From assembly GCF_001423245.1 (NCBI RefSeq), contig NZ_LMOH01000012.1:311970-375969 (forward strand): DNA of 64,000 nucleotides, read 5' to 3'. The notes under the pieces are model-generated. The model made no database searches. It had not been told where the DNA came from and saw only the letters and a list, made by a program, of their open reading frames with translations. This document shows, one piece after another, positions 43,408-52,258 of this stretch. Every line of letters begins with the position of its first letter. Positions within the stretch are counted from its first letter, which is position 1. A program made the position numbers and the translations under genes. Source of the DNA: Aureimonas sp. Leaf324. GTDB lineage: Bacteria; Pseudomonadota; Alphaproteobacteria; Rhizobiales; Rhizobiaceae.

Positions 43408-43461
43408 GGTTCGTTTGGTGGTCCGTCCGATGGTTCGGCCGGTGTTCTGTTTGGTGGTACG
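43408..43461. promoter_or_regulatory. Direct repeats between ner-like and repressor genes, candidate operators
   Basis: GGTTCGTTTGGTGGTCCG (43408-43425) and TGTTCTGTTTGGTGGTACG (43443-43461) share a GTTyGTTTGGTGGTmCG core and start about 35 bases apart on the same DNA face range. They sit in the 186-base gap between divergent phage regulators, where Mu has its operators O1-O3. The region is unusually G/T-rich on this strand. Confidence 0.5.
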
Positions 43462-43545
43462 AAGTTCGGACAGATGTTGCCGGGTATCAAGACAAATCCG
43501 TCTTCCCAGATCCTAAATTCGTCCGCGCAGCGGGTTCGTTAGATT

Positions 43546-44334
43546 ATGCCAACGAAATCAATGGGATATGACGGAGACGGTGGCGGCGTGCCATCTGGGA
43601 ACGAGGTTCCCGCTTCGAAGGCAGGCCTTGCCGACCGGGTTTCCCAGATCGCGCGCGAGCTGGGATCGGACAAATCCGTCCAGGCGACGGGCAAAAGCTG
43701 GAAATCGCTGCTTCGATACATGGAAGGGTACGATCCGCCCGTGAGCGTCCTGGTCGGACTGGCGAAGGCGGCCTCTGTCCACATCAATTGGCTGGCAACC
43801 GGAGAAGGCCCCCGTGACTCTTCGGAGCCGGTGCGCCAGATACGGGAGAGAACACAACCGGAACAAACGGGAGTGCCTGCCGTGATCCACACCGACCCGA
43901 TCGACCTCGAGGACGACGCTATGGTGTTAATTCCGCTGCTCGATGTGCAGCCGTCAGCAGGTGCGGGGACGATTGTCGAGGCGGAGCCCGTCGTCGGGCG
44001 CGTCGCGTTCGACGCAGCTTGGCTGCGGGCGCGCAGCATCACGCCGCACGCTGCGAAGGTGCTCACCGCACGCGGCGACTCGATGGAGCCGACGATCCGG
44101 AGCGGCGACACGCTGATCATCGACACGGCGATCGATCAGGCCGTCGATAACGGCATCTACGTGTTGGTCTACGGGGATGCGCTGCTGGTGAAGCGCCTGC
44201 GAATTAAGCTCGATCGCACGGTCGTCATCACCAGCGACAACAAGGATGCCGGCTTCGAGGAGACGGTCACCCCCGACCAGCTGGACATCCTGCGCATCGC
44301 CGGCCGCGTCATGTGGTACGGCCGAATGATCTAG
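43546..44334 (+). CDS. Prophage CI-type repressor with S24 peptidase domain
   Basis: A 262-residue LexA/CI-like repressor. The N-terminal part (ADRVSQIARELGSDKSVQATGKSWKSLLRYMEG) is a helix-turn-helix, followed by HINWLATGEGP, a common phrase in phage repressors. The C-terminal S24 domain has S179 (TARGDSMEPTIRSGDTLII) and K216 (DALLVKRL), and a possible Ala-Gly cleavage region (PSAGAG at 136-141). It probably maintains lysogeny and may self-cleave under RecA stimulation. ATG 43546 is the first of several possible starts, with 43561 an alternative. Divergent from the ner-like gene and reading toward the prophage left end, as c does in Mu. Confidence 0.85.
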   Translation: MPTKSMGYDGDGGGVPSGNEVPASKAGLADRVSQIARELGSDKSVQATGKSWKSLLRYMEGYDPPVSVLVGLAKAASVHINWLATGEGPRDSSEPVRQIRERTQPEQTGVPAVIHTDPIDLEDDAMVLIPLLDVQPSAGAGTIVEAEPVVGRVAFDAAWLRARSITPHAAKVLTARGDSMEPTIRSGDTLIIDTAIDQAVDNGIYVLVYGDALLVKRLRIKLDRTVVITSDNKDAGFEETVTPDQLDILRIAGRVMWYGRMI

Positions 44335-44388
44335 GTTCGCAAGGAAACAGCGACTCTAGGTAACGGCTGAAGGTGGAGGTGAGCGTCG

Positions 44389-44973
44389 ATGCGGTCTGAA
44401 GAAGAGCAGGCGGTCTTAGAGCAGCAAGCCCACGCGCACATGATGCGTATGCAGGAGGCCGCAGACCGCAGCTTCAGCTATGATGACCGTGGCATGGTTA
44501 TCTCTTACTGCGCCTACATTGAGGAAACGCTTGAAGAAGTGATCCTGCGCAGGCTCGTCGACTGCAAACAGGCGAGAGACTTGCTTCAAAAGCCTGGGGG
44601 CGCAATCAGCGAGTTCTACGCTCGCGCTCGGATGGCTCGCGCTTTAGGGTGCATTGACGACCAGGATCTCGCAGATCTGAAAATCATGGCGAGCATCCGC
44701 AACAAGGCTGCGCATTCGTGGCAGCCATTCGACTTTGAAGAGCGACCGATATCCGACATGGCGCGCAATATGAGCCAAGCCCGATATCTCGTGCCCGAAA
44801 ATAACACCCGTCGCCTACAGTTTGCCAAGCGAGCCACAGAGTTGCTGCTCACAATTGGATTACTCTCCTTCTGGACGGATCGTCCCCTTGGCAACGGGAC
44901 ATTCATGCTCCAACGAATTGACCAGATCGCGTTCGAGGTTCGTTTGGTGCCCAGAGCATCTACTGAAACCTGA
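44389..44973 (+). CDS. MltR/DUF4145-like protein between repressor and prophage end
   Basis: A 194-residue cytoplasmic protein. The pattern RMARALGCIDDQDLADLKIMASIRNKAAHS is that of the MltR (mannitol operon regulator-like) and DUF4145 group, whose IRN.AAH motif also recalls HEPN folds. It is less GC-rich than surrounding host genes, suggesting recent transfer. GGAGGTGAG lies 7-8 bases before the ATG. It follows the repressor by 54 bases in the same direction, so both may be expressed in the lysogen. In Mu nothing but attL lies here; this gene is an accessory (moron-like) cargo. A defence or regulatory role is possible but unproven. Confidence 0.75.
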   Translation: MRSEEEQAVLEQQAHAHMMRMQEAADRSFSYDDRGMVISYCAYIEETLEEVILRRLVDCKQARDLLQKPGGAISEFYARARMARALGCIDDQDLADLKIMASIRNKAAHSWQPFDFEERPISDMARNMSQARYLVPENNTRRLQFAKRATELLLTIGLLSFWTDRPLGNGTFMLQRIDQIAFEVRLVPRASTET

Positions 44974-45002
44974 ATTGGGGCCTTGGCGCTTGGCAATTCT
45001 GG

Positions 45003-45184
45003 CCATCTGATCTTGCGCAGCCCGCTCGGACGGAACGGTGTTTTGCCATTCGATCTTGCGCCTAACGGAACCGGAATCAACGCGAGTTTGATGGCGTAAA
45101 GCCCGCAATTGTTGGGTCTGGACCGCTTGTTTCCGGTCAGTCCCGCCAAATCCCGGTTAGTGCCACTCGTTCTTGCGCGTTACA
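45003..45184. promoter_or_regulatory. Mu-like prophage left end with three transposase-binding-site-like repeats
   Basis: Three copies of a CCAyyyGwTCTTGCGC box occur at 45163-45178, 45046-45061 and 45003-45018. The prophage terminus is proposed at 45184, where the sequence leaving the phage is TACA (TGTA read inward), matching the TG...CA ends of Mu. Measured inward from the terminus, the boxes begin near bases 7, 124 and 167, close to the spacing of Mu L1, L2 and L3. The five flanking bases GGTCC (45185-45189) would be the target duplication, whose partner is lost with the other end. Confidence 0.75.
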
Positions 45185-46374
45185 GGTCCGTAGCCCACCG
45201 CCTCGCGTTTCTCGTCCTCGTCGAGGAAAGCCGCCGCGCCGACCCGCGCCCACAGCGCCTCGCGCTCGACCGAAAGTCCCTCGATCCGGTCGGCGTCGAA
45301 GCCGAGCCGCAGATCCCGCCCGCCCTCGAAGAAGGGGCCGAGCCAGTTGCCGAGCGCGCCGGACAGCCGCGAGACCAGCGGCAGCACGGTCAGCCGCAGG
45401 AGCGCCCGGTTGGCCTCGGCATAGTTGGCATAGGTCGCGTCGCCCGGAATGCCGAGCAGCATGGGCGGCACGCCGAAGGCGATCGCCACGTCCCGCGCCG
45501 CGCCGTTGCGCGCTTCCATGAAGTCCATGTCGCGGGGGCTGAGCGCCATCGCCTTCCAGTCGAGCCCGCCTTCCAGAAGCATCGGCCGCCCGGCGCGCGC
45601 CGCGCCGGAATAGCCGCTTTCCAGCTCCGTCTTCAGCCGCTCGAACTGGTCGCCCGTCAGGTTGCCGCCATCGCCGGGCTGGTAGACCAGCGCGCCGGAC
45701 GGCCGGGCCGAATTGTCGAGCAGCGCCTTGTTCCAGCGCGTCGCCGCGTTGTGGAGATCGAGCGCTGTCTGCGCCGCGCCGACGGGCGCGAACCCGTCCG
45801 CCTCGCTCAACGGGTGGAACAGCCGGATCGCCAGCACCCGCGCCGGTCGCTCGCCGTCGCCCTCCAGCGGGATGCGCCGGACGCGCCCGCCGACCCGCTG
45901 CTCCACTGCCTCCGGCCAGCCGTCCGCCGACGATACCGTTCGGATCTGGTCCGGCCGCAGCGCATGAAGCTGCCGGGGCCGCTCGTCGAGAACGCTCGCC
46001 TCGACATGCGCCGCGCCCGACAGGAGAAGATGCCCGACCAGCGTCTCGATCAGCGCCGGCCCATCCTGCAATCCGTTCGGCTGGCGCAGGAGATCGAGCA
46101 GCGGATGCGCCTCCACCTCGCGCCGCCCCTCGTAGAGAACGAAGGTCACAGCCGCCGTGGTCTCGGCGATCAGCCGCACGCAGCGATAGACCAGCGGATT
46201 GCGCATGAACCCGGCGCGCGCCAGCGACCCGTAGGATCGCTCCGTCCAGTCCGCCTCGTCCGCCGCGCCCGCAAACACCAGCGCCCCGCCACCGGCACCC
46301 GAGCGCACCTCCGGCGCCCCCGCCGAGACAGGCGCCAGCCCCGCCAAAGCCCTCAGCCTCGTCGTCAAACCCAT
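45157..46374 (-). CDS. GTA portal protein (gene 3-like), C-terminus altered by prophage end
   Basis: A 405-residue HK97-type portal protein: the early RNPLVYRCVRLIAETTAAV motif, LDLLRQPNG, FHPLSEADGFAPVGAAQTALDLH, LDNSARPSGALVY, MDFMEARNGAARDVAIAFGVPPMLLGIPGD and YAEANRALLRLTVLPLV are all family features. In GTAs it forms the dodecameric head vertex through which DNA is packed. The last eight residues (VTRKNEWH) and the stop are encoded by the end of the Mu-like prophage, which joins after the proline codon of EAVGYGP. The rest is intact. It follows gene 2 by 40 bases; gene 4 (protease) should come next but is absent. Confidence 0.88.
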   Translation of the reverse strand: MGLTTRLRALAGLAPVSAGAPEVRSGAGGGALVFAGAADEADWTERSYGSLARAGFMRNPLVYRCVRLIAETTAAVTFVLYEGRREVEAHPLLDLLRQPNGLQDGPALIETLVGHLLLSGAAHVEASVLDERPRQLHALRPDQIRTVSSADGWPEAVEQRVGGRVRRIPLEGDGERPARVLAIRLFHPLSEADGFAPVGAAQTALDLHNAATRWNKALLDNSARPSGALVYQPGDGGNLTGDQFERLKTELESGYSGAARAGRPMLLEGGLDWKAMALSPRDMDFMEARNGAARDVAIAFGVPPMLLGIPGDATYANYAEANRALLRLTVLPLVSRLSGALGNWLGPFFEGGRDLRLGFDADRIEGLSVEREALWARVGAAAFLDEDEKREAVGYGPVTRKNEWH

Positions 46375-46414
46375 CTCATGTCTCCGTTGAACGGAATGCG
46401 TTAAGCGGCTGACG

Positions 46415-47707
46415 TCACAGCCGTCGAATGCGCGGCTCGCTGCGCGGTTGGCTGAGCGCCGTCACCGCCCAGACCATCGCGTCCAGCCGGTCCGGCGAGC
46501 GGCCGTTCGACAGGCCGTCCGTGCCGAAATCGCAGAGCTCGTCCTCGAGTTCGGCAAAGCTACCCGCATGGCGCACGCGCCCCTGCTCGTAGAGCGCGGC
46601 CACGGGCTCGGCCCGCACCCACTTGCCCCGCGTGGCCCGCACGCTCGACACGGGCACGTCGGGCGCCACCGCCCGCAGCACCGCCTCCACCATCTCGCCG
46701 CCCTGGTTCACCTCGGCGACGATCCGGTCGGCCTCGAGTTCGCGAAAGAGACCGACCGCCGCGCCCGCCCACTCCGGCGGCTTCAACCCGCGCCGGCTCC
46801 GGTCGGCCAGGACATAAATCGTCCCGTCCCCGGCCAGCCCCGCCGCCACGATGCCGCAGGCATCAGACGCCCGGCCCGACGAAGCGGGCGGGTCGATGGC
46901 CACCACGATCCGGTTCAGCGCGGGCGCCGCCCGCACCCGCAGCCGGTCGATGGCCACACGGTCGAACAGCGCGTCCTCGCGCGCCTCGATCATCTCGCCG
47001 TCGAGTTCCTGGCGCGCCAGCCGCGAGCCGCCGTAGCGGGCGTCCATCGCCGCGACGAAACCGTCGGCGAGATTGCCGGCGTTCTCGGCGGTCCGCATGC
47101 GCGTCACCGCCGTTCCCGCCTCCCCCATCAGCCGCTTCAGGATCGGCACCGCGCGCGGCGTCGTGGTCAGCACCATGCGCGGGTTCGCGCCCAGCCGCAG
47201 CGCCAGTTGCAGGTTGTCGAAACAGTCCTCGCCATAGGTCCATTTCGCCAGCTCGTCGCCCCAGGCGGCGTCGAACTGGTAGCCGCGCAGCGCGTCGGGA
47301 TCTTCGGATGAAAACACCTGCGCCACCGCCCCGTTCGCGAAGACAAGCCGCCGGCGCGAGGCCTCGAAGACGGGGCGCGTCTCGTAGTCGAGCGCGCGAA
47401 GCCCGCTTTCGCCCTCTACCATCACCTCGCGCGCATCGCCCAGCGTCTCGGCCACCAGCGCGATGCGCCCGTGGACGCACGCGCCGATCGGCGCCTCGCC
47501 GAGCGCCATCGCTCGCACCCACTCGGCCCCCGCCCGCGTCTTGCCCGACCCGCGCCCGCCGACCAGCAGCCATTGCCGCCAGTCGCCCGGCGGCGGCAGC
47601 TGCGCCGGCCGTGCGCAGGCGGCCCAGGGCGGCATCGCCCCGCGCAGGACATGCGCCGGCTGCCCCGCCAGTTCGCGCTCGACATCGCGCCAGAATGCCG
47701 TCGCCAT
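46415..47707 (-). CDS. GTA large terminase (gene 2-like)
   Basis: A 430-residue DNA-packaging ATPase-nuclease. The Walker A is GGRGSGKTRAGAEW near residue 50. RGYQFDAAWGDELAKW holds the Walker B/coupling acids, followed by TTTPRAVPILKRLM. The RNase H-like nuclease domain has VVAIDPPASSG, EVNQGGEMVEAVL and a terminal DRLDAMVWAVTAL Asp. It matches terminase_6 GTA proteins and phage relatives. The first base of its ATG is the last base of the gene 1 stop. It appears intact, but packaging would have no capsid from this locus. Confidence 0.92.
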   Translation of the reverse strand: MATAFWRDVERELAGQPAHVLRGAMPPWAACARPAQLPPPGDWRQWLLVGGRGSGKTRAGAEWVRAMALGEAPIGACVHGRIALVAETLGDAREVMVEGESGLRALDYETRPVFEASRRRLVFANGAVAQVFSSEDPDALRGYQFDAAWGDELAKWTYGEDCFDNLQLALRLGANPRMVLTTTPRAVPILKRLMGEAGTAVTRMRTAENAGNLADGFVAAMDARYGGSRLARQELDGEMIEAREDALFDRVAIDRLRVRAAPALNRIVVAIDPPASSGRASDACGIVAAGLAGDGTIYVLADRSRRGLKPPEWAGAAVGLFRELEADRIVAEVNQGGEMVEAVLRAVAPDVPVSSVRATRGKWVRAEPVAALYEQGRVRHAGSFAELEDELCDFGTDGLSNGRSPDRLDAMVWAVTALSQPRSEPRIRRL

Positions 47708-48087
47708 CAGGCCGTGCCCCTTTCATCCGGCACCGACGCCTCGAACAGGCCGGGCGCGCCGCCTCGCCGCGCGTCGATCGCCTTCAGCCGCTTCAGCATC
47801 TCGGCGCGCAACGCATCGGCCTGCGCCGTGTCCTCGCGCCGCCCCGTCTCGCGGGACAGAGCTTCCAGCTGGCGAAGCTCCAGAAGCTTCTCCAGGGTGC
47901 GCGTCAGCTGCGAGATCGCCTCGACGCGCGCCTTGGCTTCGCCTGCGCGCTCCGACGCGGTCTTCTTCGGCATCGGCTCGCCCGGCGTCTCCGACACCCG
48001 CCGCGGCCGTTTCTCCAGCGCCGAGACCTCGGCGGTCAGCGCCGCGAACAGTCGCTCCGACAGAAGCGTCTCGTCCGGCTTCCCCAT
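47707..48087 (-). CDS. GTA gene 1-like protein (small terminase candidate)
   Basis: A 126-residue, strongly helical charged protein (AGEAKARVEAISQLTRTLEK, LLELRQLEALSRETGRREDT) with coiled-coil heptads. Its position as the first gene of the cluster, sharing a base with the large terminase start, is that of GTA gene 1, which is now regarded as a divergent small terminase. Sequence identity within this family is low, so the call rests mainly on position and predicted structure. The GTA promoter should lie in the 133 bases upstream, where a direct repeat TTTTCCTATTTC (48211-48222, 48229-48240) is seen. Confidence 0.75.
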   Translation of the reverse strand: MGKPDETLLSERLFAALTAEVSALEKRPRRVSETPGEPMPKKTASERAGEAKARVEAISQLTRTLEKLLELRQLEALSRETGRREDTAQADALRAEMLKRLKAIDARRGGAPGLFEASVPDERGTA

Positions 48088-48220
48088 GCCACCCCGCTTT
48101 CCGGAAACGCAGAAGGCGGCCGTCCCCTGCCGGGAAGCGACCGCCTTCGAAACGCACCAATTCGACTATGCCTGAACCCTACACCGGCACCGTCACGTGG
48201 TCAATGATAATTTTCCTATT

Positions 48221-48709
48221 TCAGACGGTTTTCCTATTTCCGGGCTGTTCGCCCTCGCCGGGATCGTCGCCCGGCCACGCGGCGAGGTGGTCCTCGTAGT
48301 CCTCCGGCTCCATCCCCTCCTCGCTCACCGTGCGCCCCCGCACCGAGACGCCCGCCTGGTGCACCGTGTCCGGGTCGCCCGACACGAGGTGGTGCCACCA
48401 GTAGAGCGGCCGCCCTTCCGCGATCAGCCGGTAGCCGCAGGACGGCGGCAGCCAGGCGATCGAGCGGACGAGATCGGGATCGAGCGTCACGCAGTCCGGC
48501 ACGCTCGCATGCCGGTTCGCGTAGTCGGCGCAACGGCAGCTCGCACCGTCCAGCATGTGGCAGGCGACGTTGGTCCAGATGATCTCGCCGGTGTCCCAGT
48601 CCTCCAGCTTGTTGAGGCAGCACCGGCCGCAGCCGTCGCACAGCTGCTCCCACTCCTCCGCCGTCATTTCGTCGAGCGATTTGCGCGCCCAGAAGGGTGT
48701 TTCGTTCAT
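48221..48709 (-). CDS. YcgN/UPF0260 family cysteine-cluster protein
   Basis: A 162-residue cytoplasmic protein of the YkgJ/UPF0260 class. The Cys-rich pattern is complete: [20 protein letters not shown], then [25 protein letters not shown] and [25 protein letters not shown]. Eight or more cysteines are placed for a metal or Fe-S centre. The biological role of the family is unknown. The start at 48709 ([15 protein letters not shown]) matches family members; the longer frame is shadow. It lies between the GTA cluster and a divergent penicillin-binding protein gene. Confidence 0.88.
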   Translation of the reverse strand: MNETPFWARKSLDEMTAEEWEQLCDGCGRCCLNKLEDWDTGEIIWTNVACHMLDGASCRCADYANRHASVPDCVTLDPDLVRSIAWLPPSCGYRLIAEGRPLYWWHHLVSGDPDTVHQAGVSVRGRTVSEEGMEPEDYEDHLAAWPGDDPGEGEQPGNRKTV

Positions 48710-48878
48710 CTTGCTCTGCGATCCGTGGAACCCGTGGGCCGCGCCTCGGAACCGCCCATATACGTCTGCATTGGATGGCCTTTCCGGGCCGACGATGCCG
48801 ACGGCTGATTGTCTCGCCGACAGGTTCTTGTAAGATGGTTCGACGCGTCGAAGCGGCGCGCCGGGGGATGGGCTGACC

Positions 48879-51041
48879 GTGCCGAAACTGTTTTCGTCCA
48901 AGCCGAAGGGGCGGCGCGCTCCATCCCGACTGATGGAAGTCGATGCTTGGCTGGATACCACGCTCTGGCGGCTTTTCCATGGCTTTTCCGGCGCTTGGGA
49001 AAGCGTCACCATCGCCTCGCGCCGCTTTCGCGTGCGCGGCTTCAACCGCGTCGTCGTGGAGCTCTGCTGCGAGACGCTGACGATCGGCCTCGCCGGCTTC
49101 ATCGTCCTCCTCGTCCTCGCCCAGCCCGCCATGAAGAAGACCGTCGCCGGCCTTCCCCAGCAGGCCGACTATTCCGTCCTCTTCCTTGACCGGCACGGCA
49201 ACGAGATCGGCCGCCGCGGCATCCTCAAGGCCGACGCGGTTCCCATCGACGAGCTGCCCGACCACTTCGTCAAGGCGGTGCTCGCCACCGAGGACCGGCG
49301 CTTCTTCGAGCACTGGGGCATCGACTTCATCGGCCTCGGCCGCGCGCTCGGCCAGAACGCGCGGGCCGGCGGCGTCGTCCAAGGCGGCTCGACGCTCACC
49401 CAGCAGCTCGCCAAGAACGTCTTCCTCTCCAACGAGCGCTCGCTGGAGCGCAAGATCAACGAGGCCTTCCTCGCACTTTGGCTCGAAGCCAATCTCACCA
49501 AGCGCGAAATCGTCGGCATGTATCTCGACCGTGCCTACATGGGCGGCGGCGCCAACGGCGCGGCGGCGGCGGCCGAGTTCTATTTCGGCAAGAACATCCG
49601 CGACGTGAACCTCGCCGAGGCCGCCATGCTCGCCGGTCTCTTCAAGGCGCCGACGCAGTACGCGCCCCACAACAACCTGCCGGCCGCCCGCGCCCGCGCC
49701 AACGTCGTCCTCAGCGCGATGGTCGATTCCGGCTTCATGACCGAGGGCCAGGTCGTCGCCGCGCGTCGCCATCCGGCGACCGCGGTCGACCGCTCCGTCA
49801 TCAAGTCGCCGGACTACTTCCTCGACTTCGCCTTCGACGAGATCCAGCGCATCGCCGCCGACCTGCCGCAGCGCACCTTCGTCGCCCGCACCACGATCGA
49901 CATGGGCCTCCAGCAGTTGGCCGACGAATCCGTCGATTTCCACCTGCGCCAGTACGGCAAGACCTTCGGCGTCGAGGAAGGCGCGATGGCAGTGATCGCC
50001 GACGACGGGGGCGTCGTCGCCATGGTCGGCGGCCGGGACTACGGCCTGTCGCAGTTCAACCGAGCCACCCGAGCGCTCCGCCAGCCGGGCTCCTCGTTCA
50101 AGGCCTATGTCTACGCGCTCGCCATGGAGAACGGCCACAAGCCGACCGACATGATCGTCGACGGTCCGGTCAGCGTCGGAAACTGGTCCCCGCAGAACTA
50201 CGGCCTGAAATACGCCGGCCGTCTGCAGATTCAGGACGCGATGGCCCGCTCGCTCAACACGGTCGCGGTCAAGCTCAGCCAGGAGAAGGGCGCCGGCCCC
50301 GGCAAGGTGGCCGAGCTCGCCCGCAACATGGGCGTCGAAACCCCGCTGCGCGGCGACAAGACCATCGCGCTCGGCACCAACGAGGTGACGATCCTCGATC
50401 AGGCCACCGGCTATTCCGTCTTTCCCGCCGGCGGCCTGACGTCGAACCGTCACGCTGTCCAGCAGATCACCGATGCCGAGGGCCACGTCCTCTGGGATGC
50501 CGAGCGCGACATGCCGCCGCGCCGCCGCGTCCTCTCGGAGCAGGCGACGAAAAGCATGAACCAGATGTTCGTGCGCATTCCGGAGGTCGGCACGGCCCGC
50601 CGCGCCCGCCTGTCGATGACGCGCGCCGGCGGCAAGACCGGCACCACGCAGAGCTATCGCGACGCCTGGTTCGTCGGCTTCACCGGCAATTTCACCGCCG
50701 CCGTCTGGTTCGGCAACGATAGCTACAAGCCGACCAACAAGCTGACCGGCGGCGGCCTTCCCGCCATGACCTGGCAGCGCTTCATGGAGGCGGCGCATCA
50801 GGGCATCGAGCTGCGCCCCATCCCCTATATCGACGACCCGATCCCCGCCCCCGGCTCGATCGACGTGCCCAAGCCCGAGGGCGAGGACGCGCCGCAGATC
50901 GCCCGCCCGGCGCTGATCAACAACAACACCCGGCGCGTCCTCTCCGACCTCGAGCTCCTGCTCTCGACGCTTCAGCCGACGACGCCCGAGAAGTTCGCGT
51001 CGTCGCGCGCCGACGGTCTCGAACCCAGCGTCAGCCGCTGA
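48879..51041 (+). CDS. Class A penicillin-binding protein (PBP1A family)
   Basis: A 720-residue bifunctional peptidoglycan synthase. One membrane helix (about 61-82) follows a basic cytoplasmic tail. The GT51 glycosyltransferase domain has [16 protein letters not shown] (E138) and [13 protein letters not shown] (168-180). The transpeptidase domain has the serine motif PGSSFK (S405, K408), SLN (458-460) and KTGTT (from K586). It polymerises and cross-links wall in the periplasm. The start is a GTG at 48879 with GGGGG about 9 bases upstream. Length is shorter than E. coli PBP1a because the extra domain is absent. Followed by two DUF membrane genes. Confidence 0.92.
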   Translation: MPKLFSSKPKGRRAPSRLMEVDAWLDTTLWRLFHGFSGAWESVTIASRRFRVRGFNRVVVELCCETLTIGLAGFIVLLVLAQPAMKKTVAGLPQQADYSVLFLDRHGNEIGRRGILKADAVPIDELPDHFVKAVLATEDRRFFEHWGIDFIGLGRALGQNARAGGVVQGGSTLTQQLAKNVFLSNERSLERKINEAFLALWLEANLTKREIVGMYLDRAYMGGGANGAAAAAEFYFGKNIRDVNLAEAAMLAGLFKAPTQYAPHNNLPAARARANVVLSAMVDSGFMTEGQVVAARRHPATAVDRSVIKSPDYFLDFAFDEIQRIAADLPQRTFVARTTIDMGLQQLADESVDFHLRQYGKTFGVEEGAMAVIADDGGVVAMVGGRDYGLSQFNRATRALRQPGSSFKAYVYALAMENGHKPTDMIVDGPVSVGNWSPQNYGLKYAGRLQIQDAMARSLNTVAVKLSQEKGAGPGKVAELARNMGVETPLRGDKTIALGTNEVTILDQATGYSVFPAGGLTSNRHAVQQITDAEGHVLWDAERDMPPRRRVLSEQATKSMNQMFVRIPEVGTARRARLSMTRAGGKTGTTQSYRDAWFVGFTGNFTAAVWFGNDSYKPTNKLTGGGLPAMTWQRFMEAAHQGIELRPIPYIDDPIPAPGSIDVPKPEGEDAPQIARPALINNNTRRVLSDLELLLSTLQPTTPEKFASSRADGLEPSVSR

Positions 51042-51087
51042 CGGAACGCCTCTGGCGCGCCGGCCGGATCGGGGTCATACACCGCCC

Positions 51088-51675
51088 ATGCGATTTCTCG
51101 TCCTCACCCTCCTCGCCATCGGCGTCGCGCTGGGCCTCGGCACATGGTCGGCCGCGCGCATGCTCGAAAGCTACGAGGGCGCGGACATCCAGGTCGTCGG
51201 CCCGTGGCACGCCAACCGCACCGCCGGCTCACCGACCGCGGATCCCTATTCCAAGGCCCGCCTTGCCCGCTCCGGCGACCTGACGCTCGGCCTCGGCGAA
51301 GGGGTGGCGTTCCAGGCCCGCGTCGACACGCAGGGGCGCGAGCTTCGCCGCGAGTGCGACTACCGGCTGGAGGGCGCCTACCCGCCCGCCCGCATCGCGA
51401 CGCTCTCGGCCTTCGACTTCGCGGGCCAGCCGATCCCGGTCACCGAGGGCCGTCCGTCGCATCTCGTGTCGCTGAACTGGATGCGCTCCGACGACAACCG
51501 CGCGCTGGTCTCGGTCGGTCCGCGCGCCGAGCCGGGCAACTGGCTGGCGGTCGAGGGCAACGGCGGATACGTCCTCGCCCTCACCTTCTACGACACCCCG
51601 ATCTCGACGGACATCGGAGCCGCGCCCATCGCCATGCCCTTCATCGTGCGCACGGGCTGCCTCGTCGATGGGTAA
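51088..51675 (+). CDS. DUF1214 domain membrane protein
   Basis: A 195-residue protein with an N-terminal helix (MRFLVLTLLAIGVALGLGTW) and a periplasmic beta-rich DUF1214 domain: YSKARLARSGDLTLGLGEGV, ECDYRLEGAYPPARIATLSAF, LVSVGPRAEPGNWLAVEGNG, LTFYDTPIS. It is followed by a DUF1254 gene with an 8-base overlap; the two domains are often fused in one protein elsewhere, so the products probably form a complex. Rhizobial genomes carry this pair next to penicillin-binding protein genes, which suggests an envelope role, but the function is unknown. Confidence 0.84.
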   Translation: MRFLVLTLLAIGVALGLGTWSAARMLESYEGADIQVVGPWHANRTAGSPTADPYSKARLARSGDLTLGLGEGVAFQARVDTQGRELRRECDYRLEGAYPPARIATLSAFDFAGQPIPVTEGRPSHLVSLNWMRSDDNRALVSVGPRAEPGNWLAVEGNGGYVLALTFYDTPISTDIGAAPIAMPFIVRTGCLVDG

Positions 51676-52258
51676 GCTCCTTCTCGCCATCCTCGTCGGG
51701 CTCGTCGGCGCGGCGATCATCCACATCGCCATCATCTTCTCGATCCCGATGCAGGCGGAGAACGACGCCTGGGCGCGCCTCGCGCGTTTCGGCGACCTGT
51801 TCTCCGTGGTGCGGGTCGGCGAGCCGCCGGCCGCCGTGGCCAACCAGCCGGCCGCCGCAGCCTTCGCCTTCATCGATCCGGCCTTCATCGACGTCGCCTG
51901 CCGCTTCACGCTGGAGAACGGACCCGTGCGCGTAACGGCCGAGGAGCGGACCGGCTTCTGGACTGCGTCGGTCTACGCCCGCAACGGCGACAATCTCTTC
52001 AGCATCAGCGAGCGCGTGGCGCTCGAAGGCGCGCTCGATCTCTTGATCGGCACGCGCGAGCAGCTCGATCTCGCCCGCGTCGAGGGTTCGGAACTGCCGG
52101 ACCAGACGGTCTCCGTCGAGTTGCCGAACGAGGAAGGCTACATGACCGTCCGCTCGCTGGTCGATTCGGAGAGCGAGCGTCCGTTCGTCGATCGCTTCGC
52201 CCGGTCCATCGTCTGCCGGCCGGCCACGCCCGAGGAAGCCGGTCGCCCCGCCGAATAG
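51668..52258 (+). CDS. DUF1254 domain membrane protein
   Basis: A 196-residue protein with an N-terminal membrane helix (LLLAILVGLVGAAIIHIAII) and a periplasmic domain (FIDPAFIDVACRFTLENGPV, RTGFWTASVYARNGDNLFSI, then a C-terminal FVDRFARSIVCRPA). The two cysteines could form a disulfide. It overlaps the DUF1214 gene by 8 bases, implying coupled translation. A short perfect hairpin (TCGAGCG/CGCTCGA, 52268-52284) lies just after the stop but has only a 3-base loop and no T tract. Confidence 0.82.
   Translation: MGKLLLAILVGLVGAAIIHIAIIFSIPMQAENDAWARLARFGDLFSVVRVGEPPAAVANQPAAAAFAFIDPAFIDVACRFTLENGPVRVTAEERTGFWTASVYARNGDNLFSISERVALEGALDLLIGTREQLDLARVEGSELPDQTVSVELPNEEGYMTVRSLVDSESERPFVDRFARSIVCRPATPEEAGRPAE

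Larger units (their letters stand above)
40297..45184. mobile_element. Degraded Mu-like prophage inserted in the GTA cluster
   Basis: From right to left: left end, MltR-like cargo, CI-type repressor, ner-like gene, 36- and 82-residue frames, ParB-like, 154- and 75-residue proteins, transposase remnant, acyl carrier protein, truncated gp36-like gene. The order repressor / ner / early operon / transposase and the late position of gp36 are Mu-like. Deletions removed most of the transposase, everything between it and the ACP gene, and everything after gp36 together with the right end and GTA genes 4 to most of 13. The element is not expected to move by itself. Confidence 0.82.

Noticed and set aside
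45109-46404. 431-codon frame antisense to the portal gene
   Set aside because: Antisense shadow with Arg/Gln/Pro bias; the portal frame shows all family motifs.
48234-50798. 854-codon frame antisense to the penicillin-binding protein gene
   Set aside because: Its far 3' part only re-reads the YcgN-like gene in another frame and the rest is antisense to a gene with all PBP motifs.
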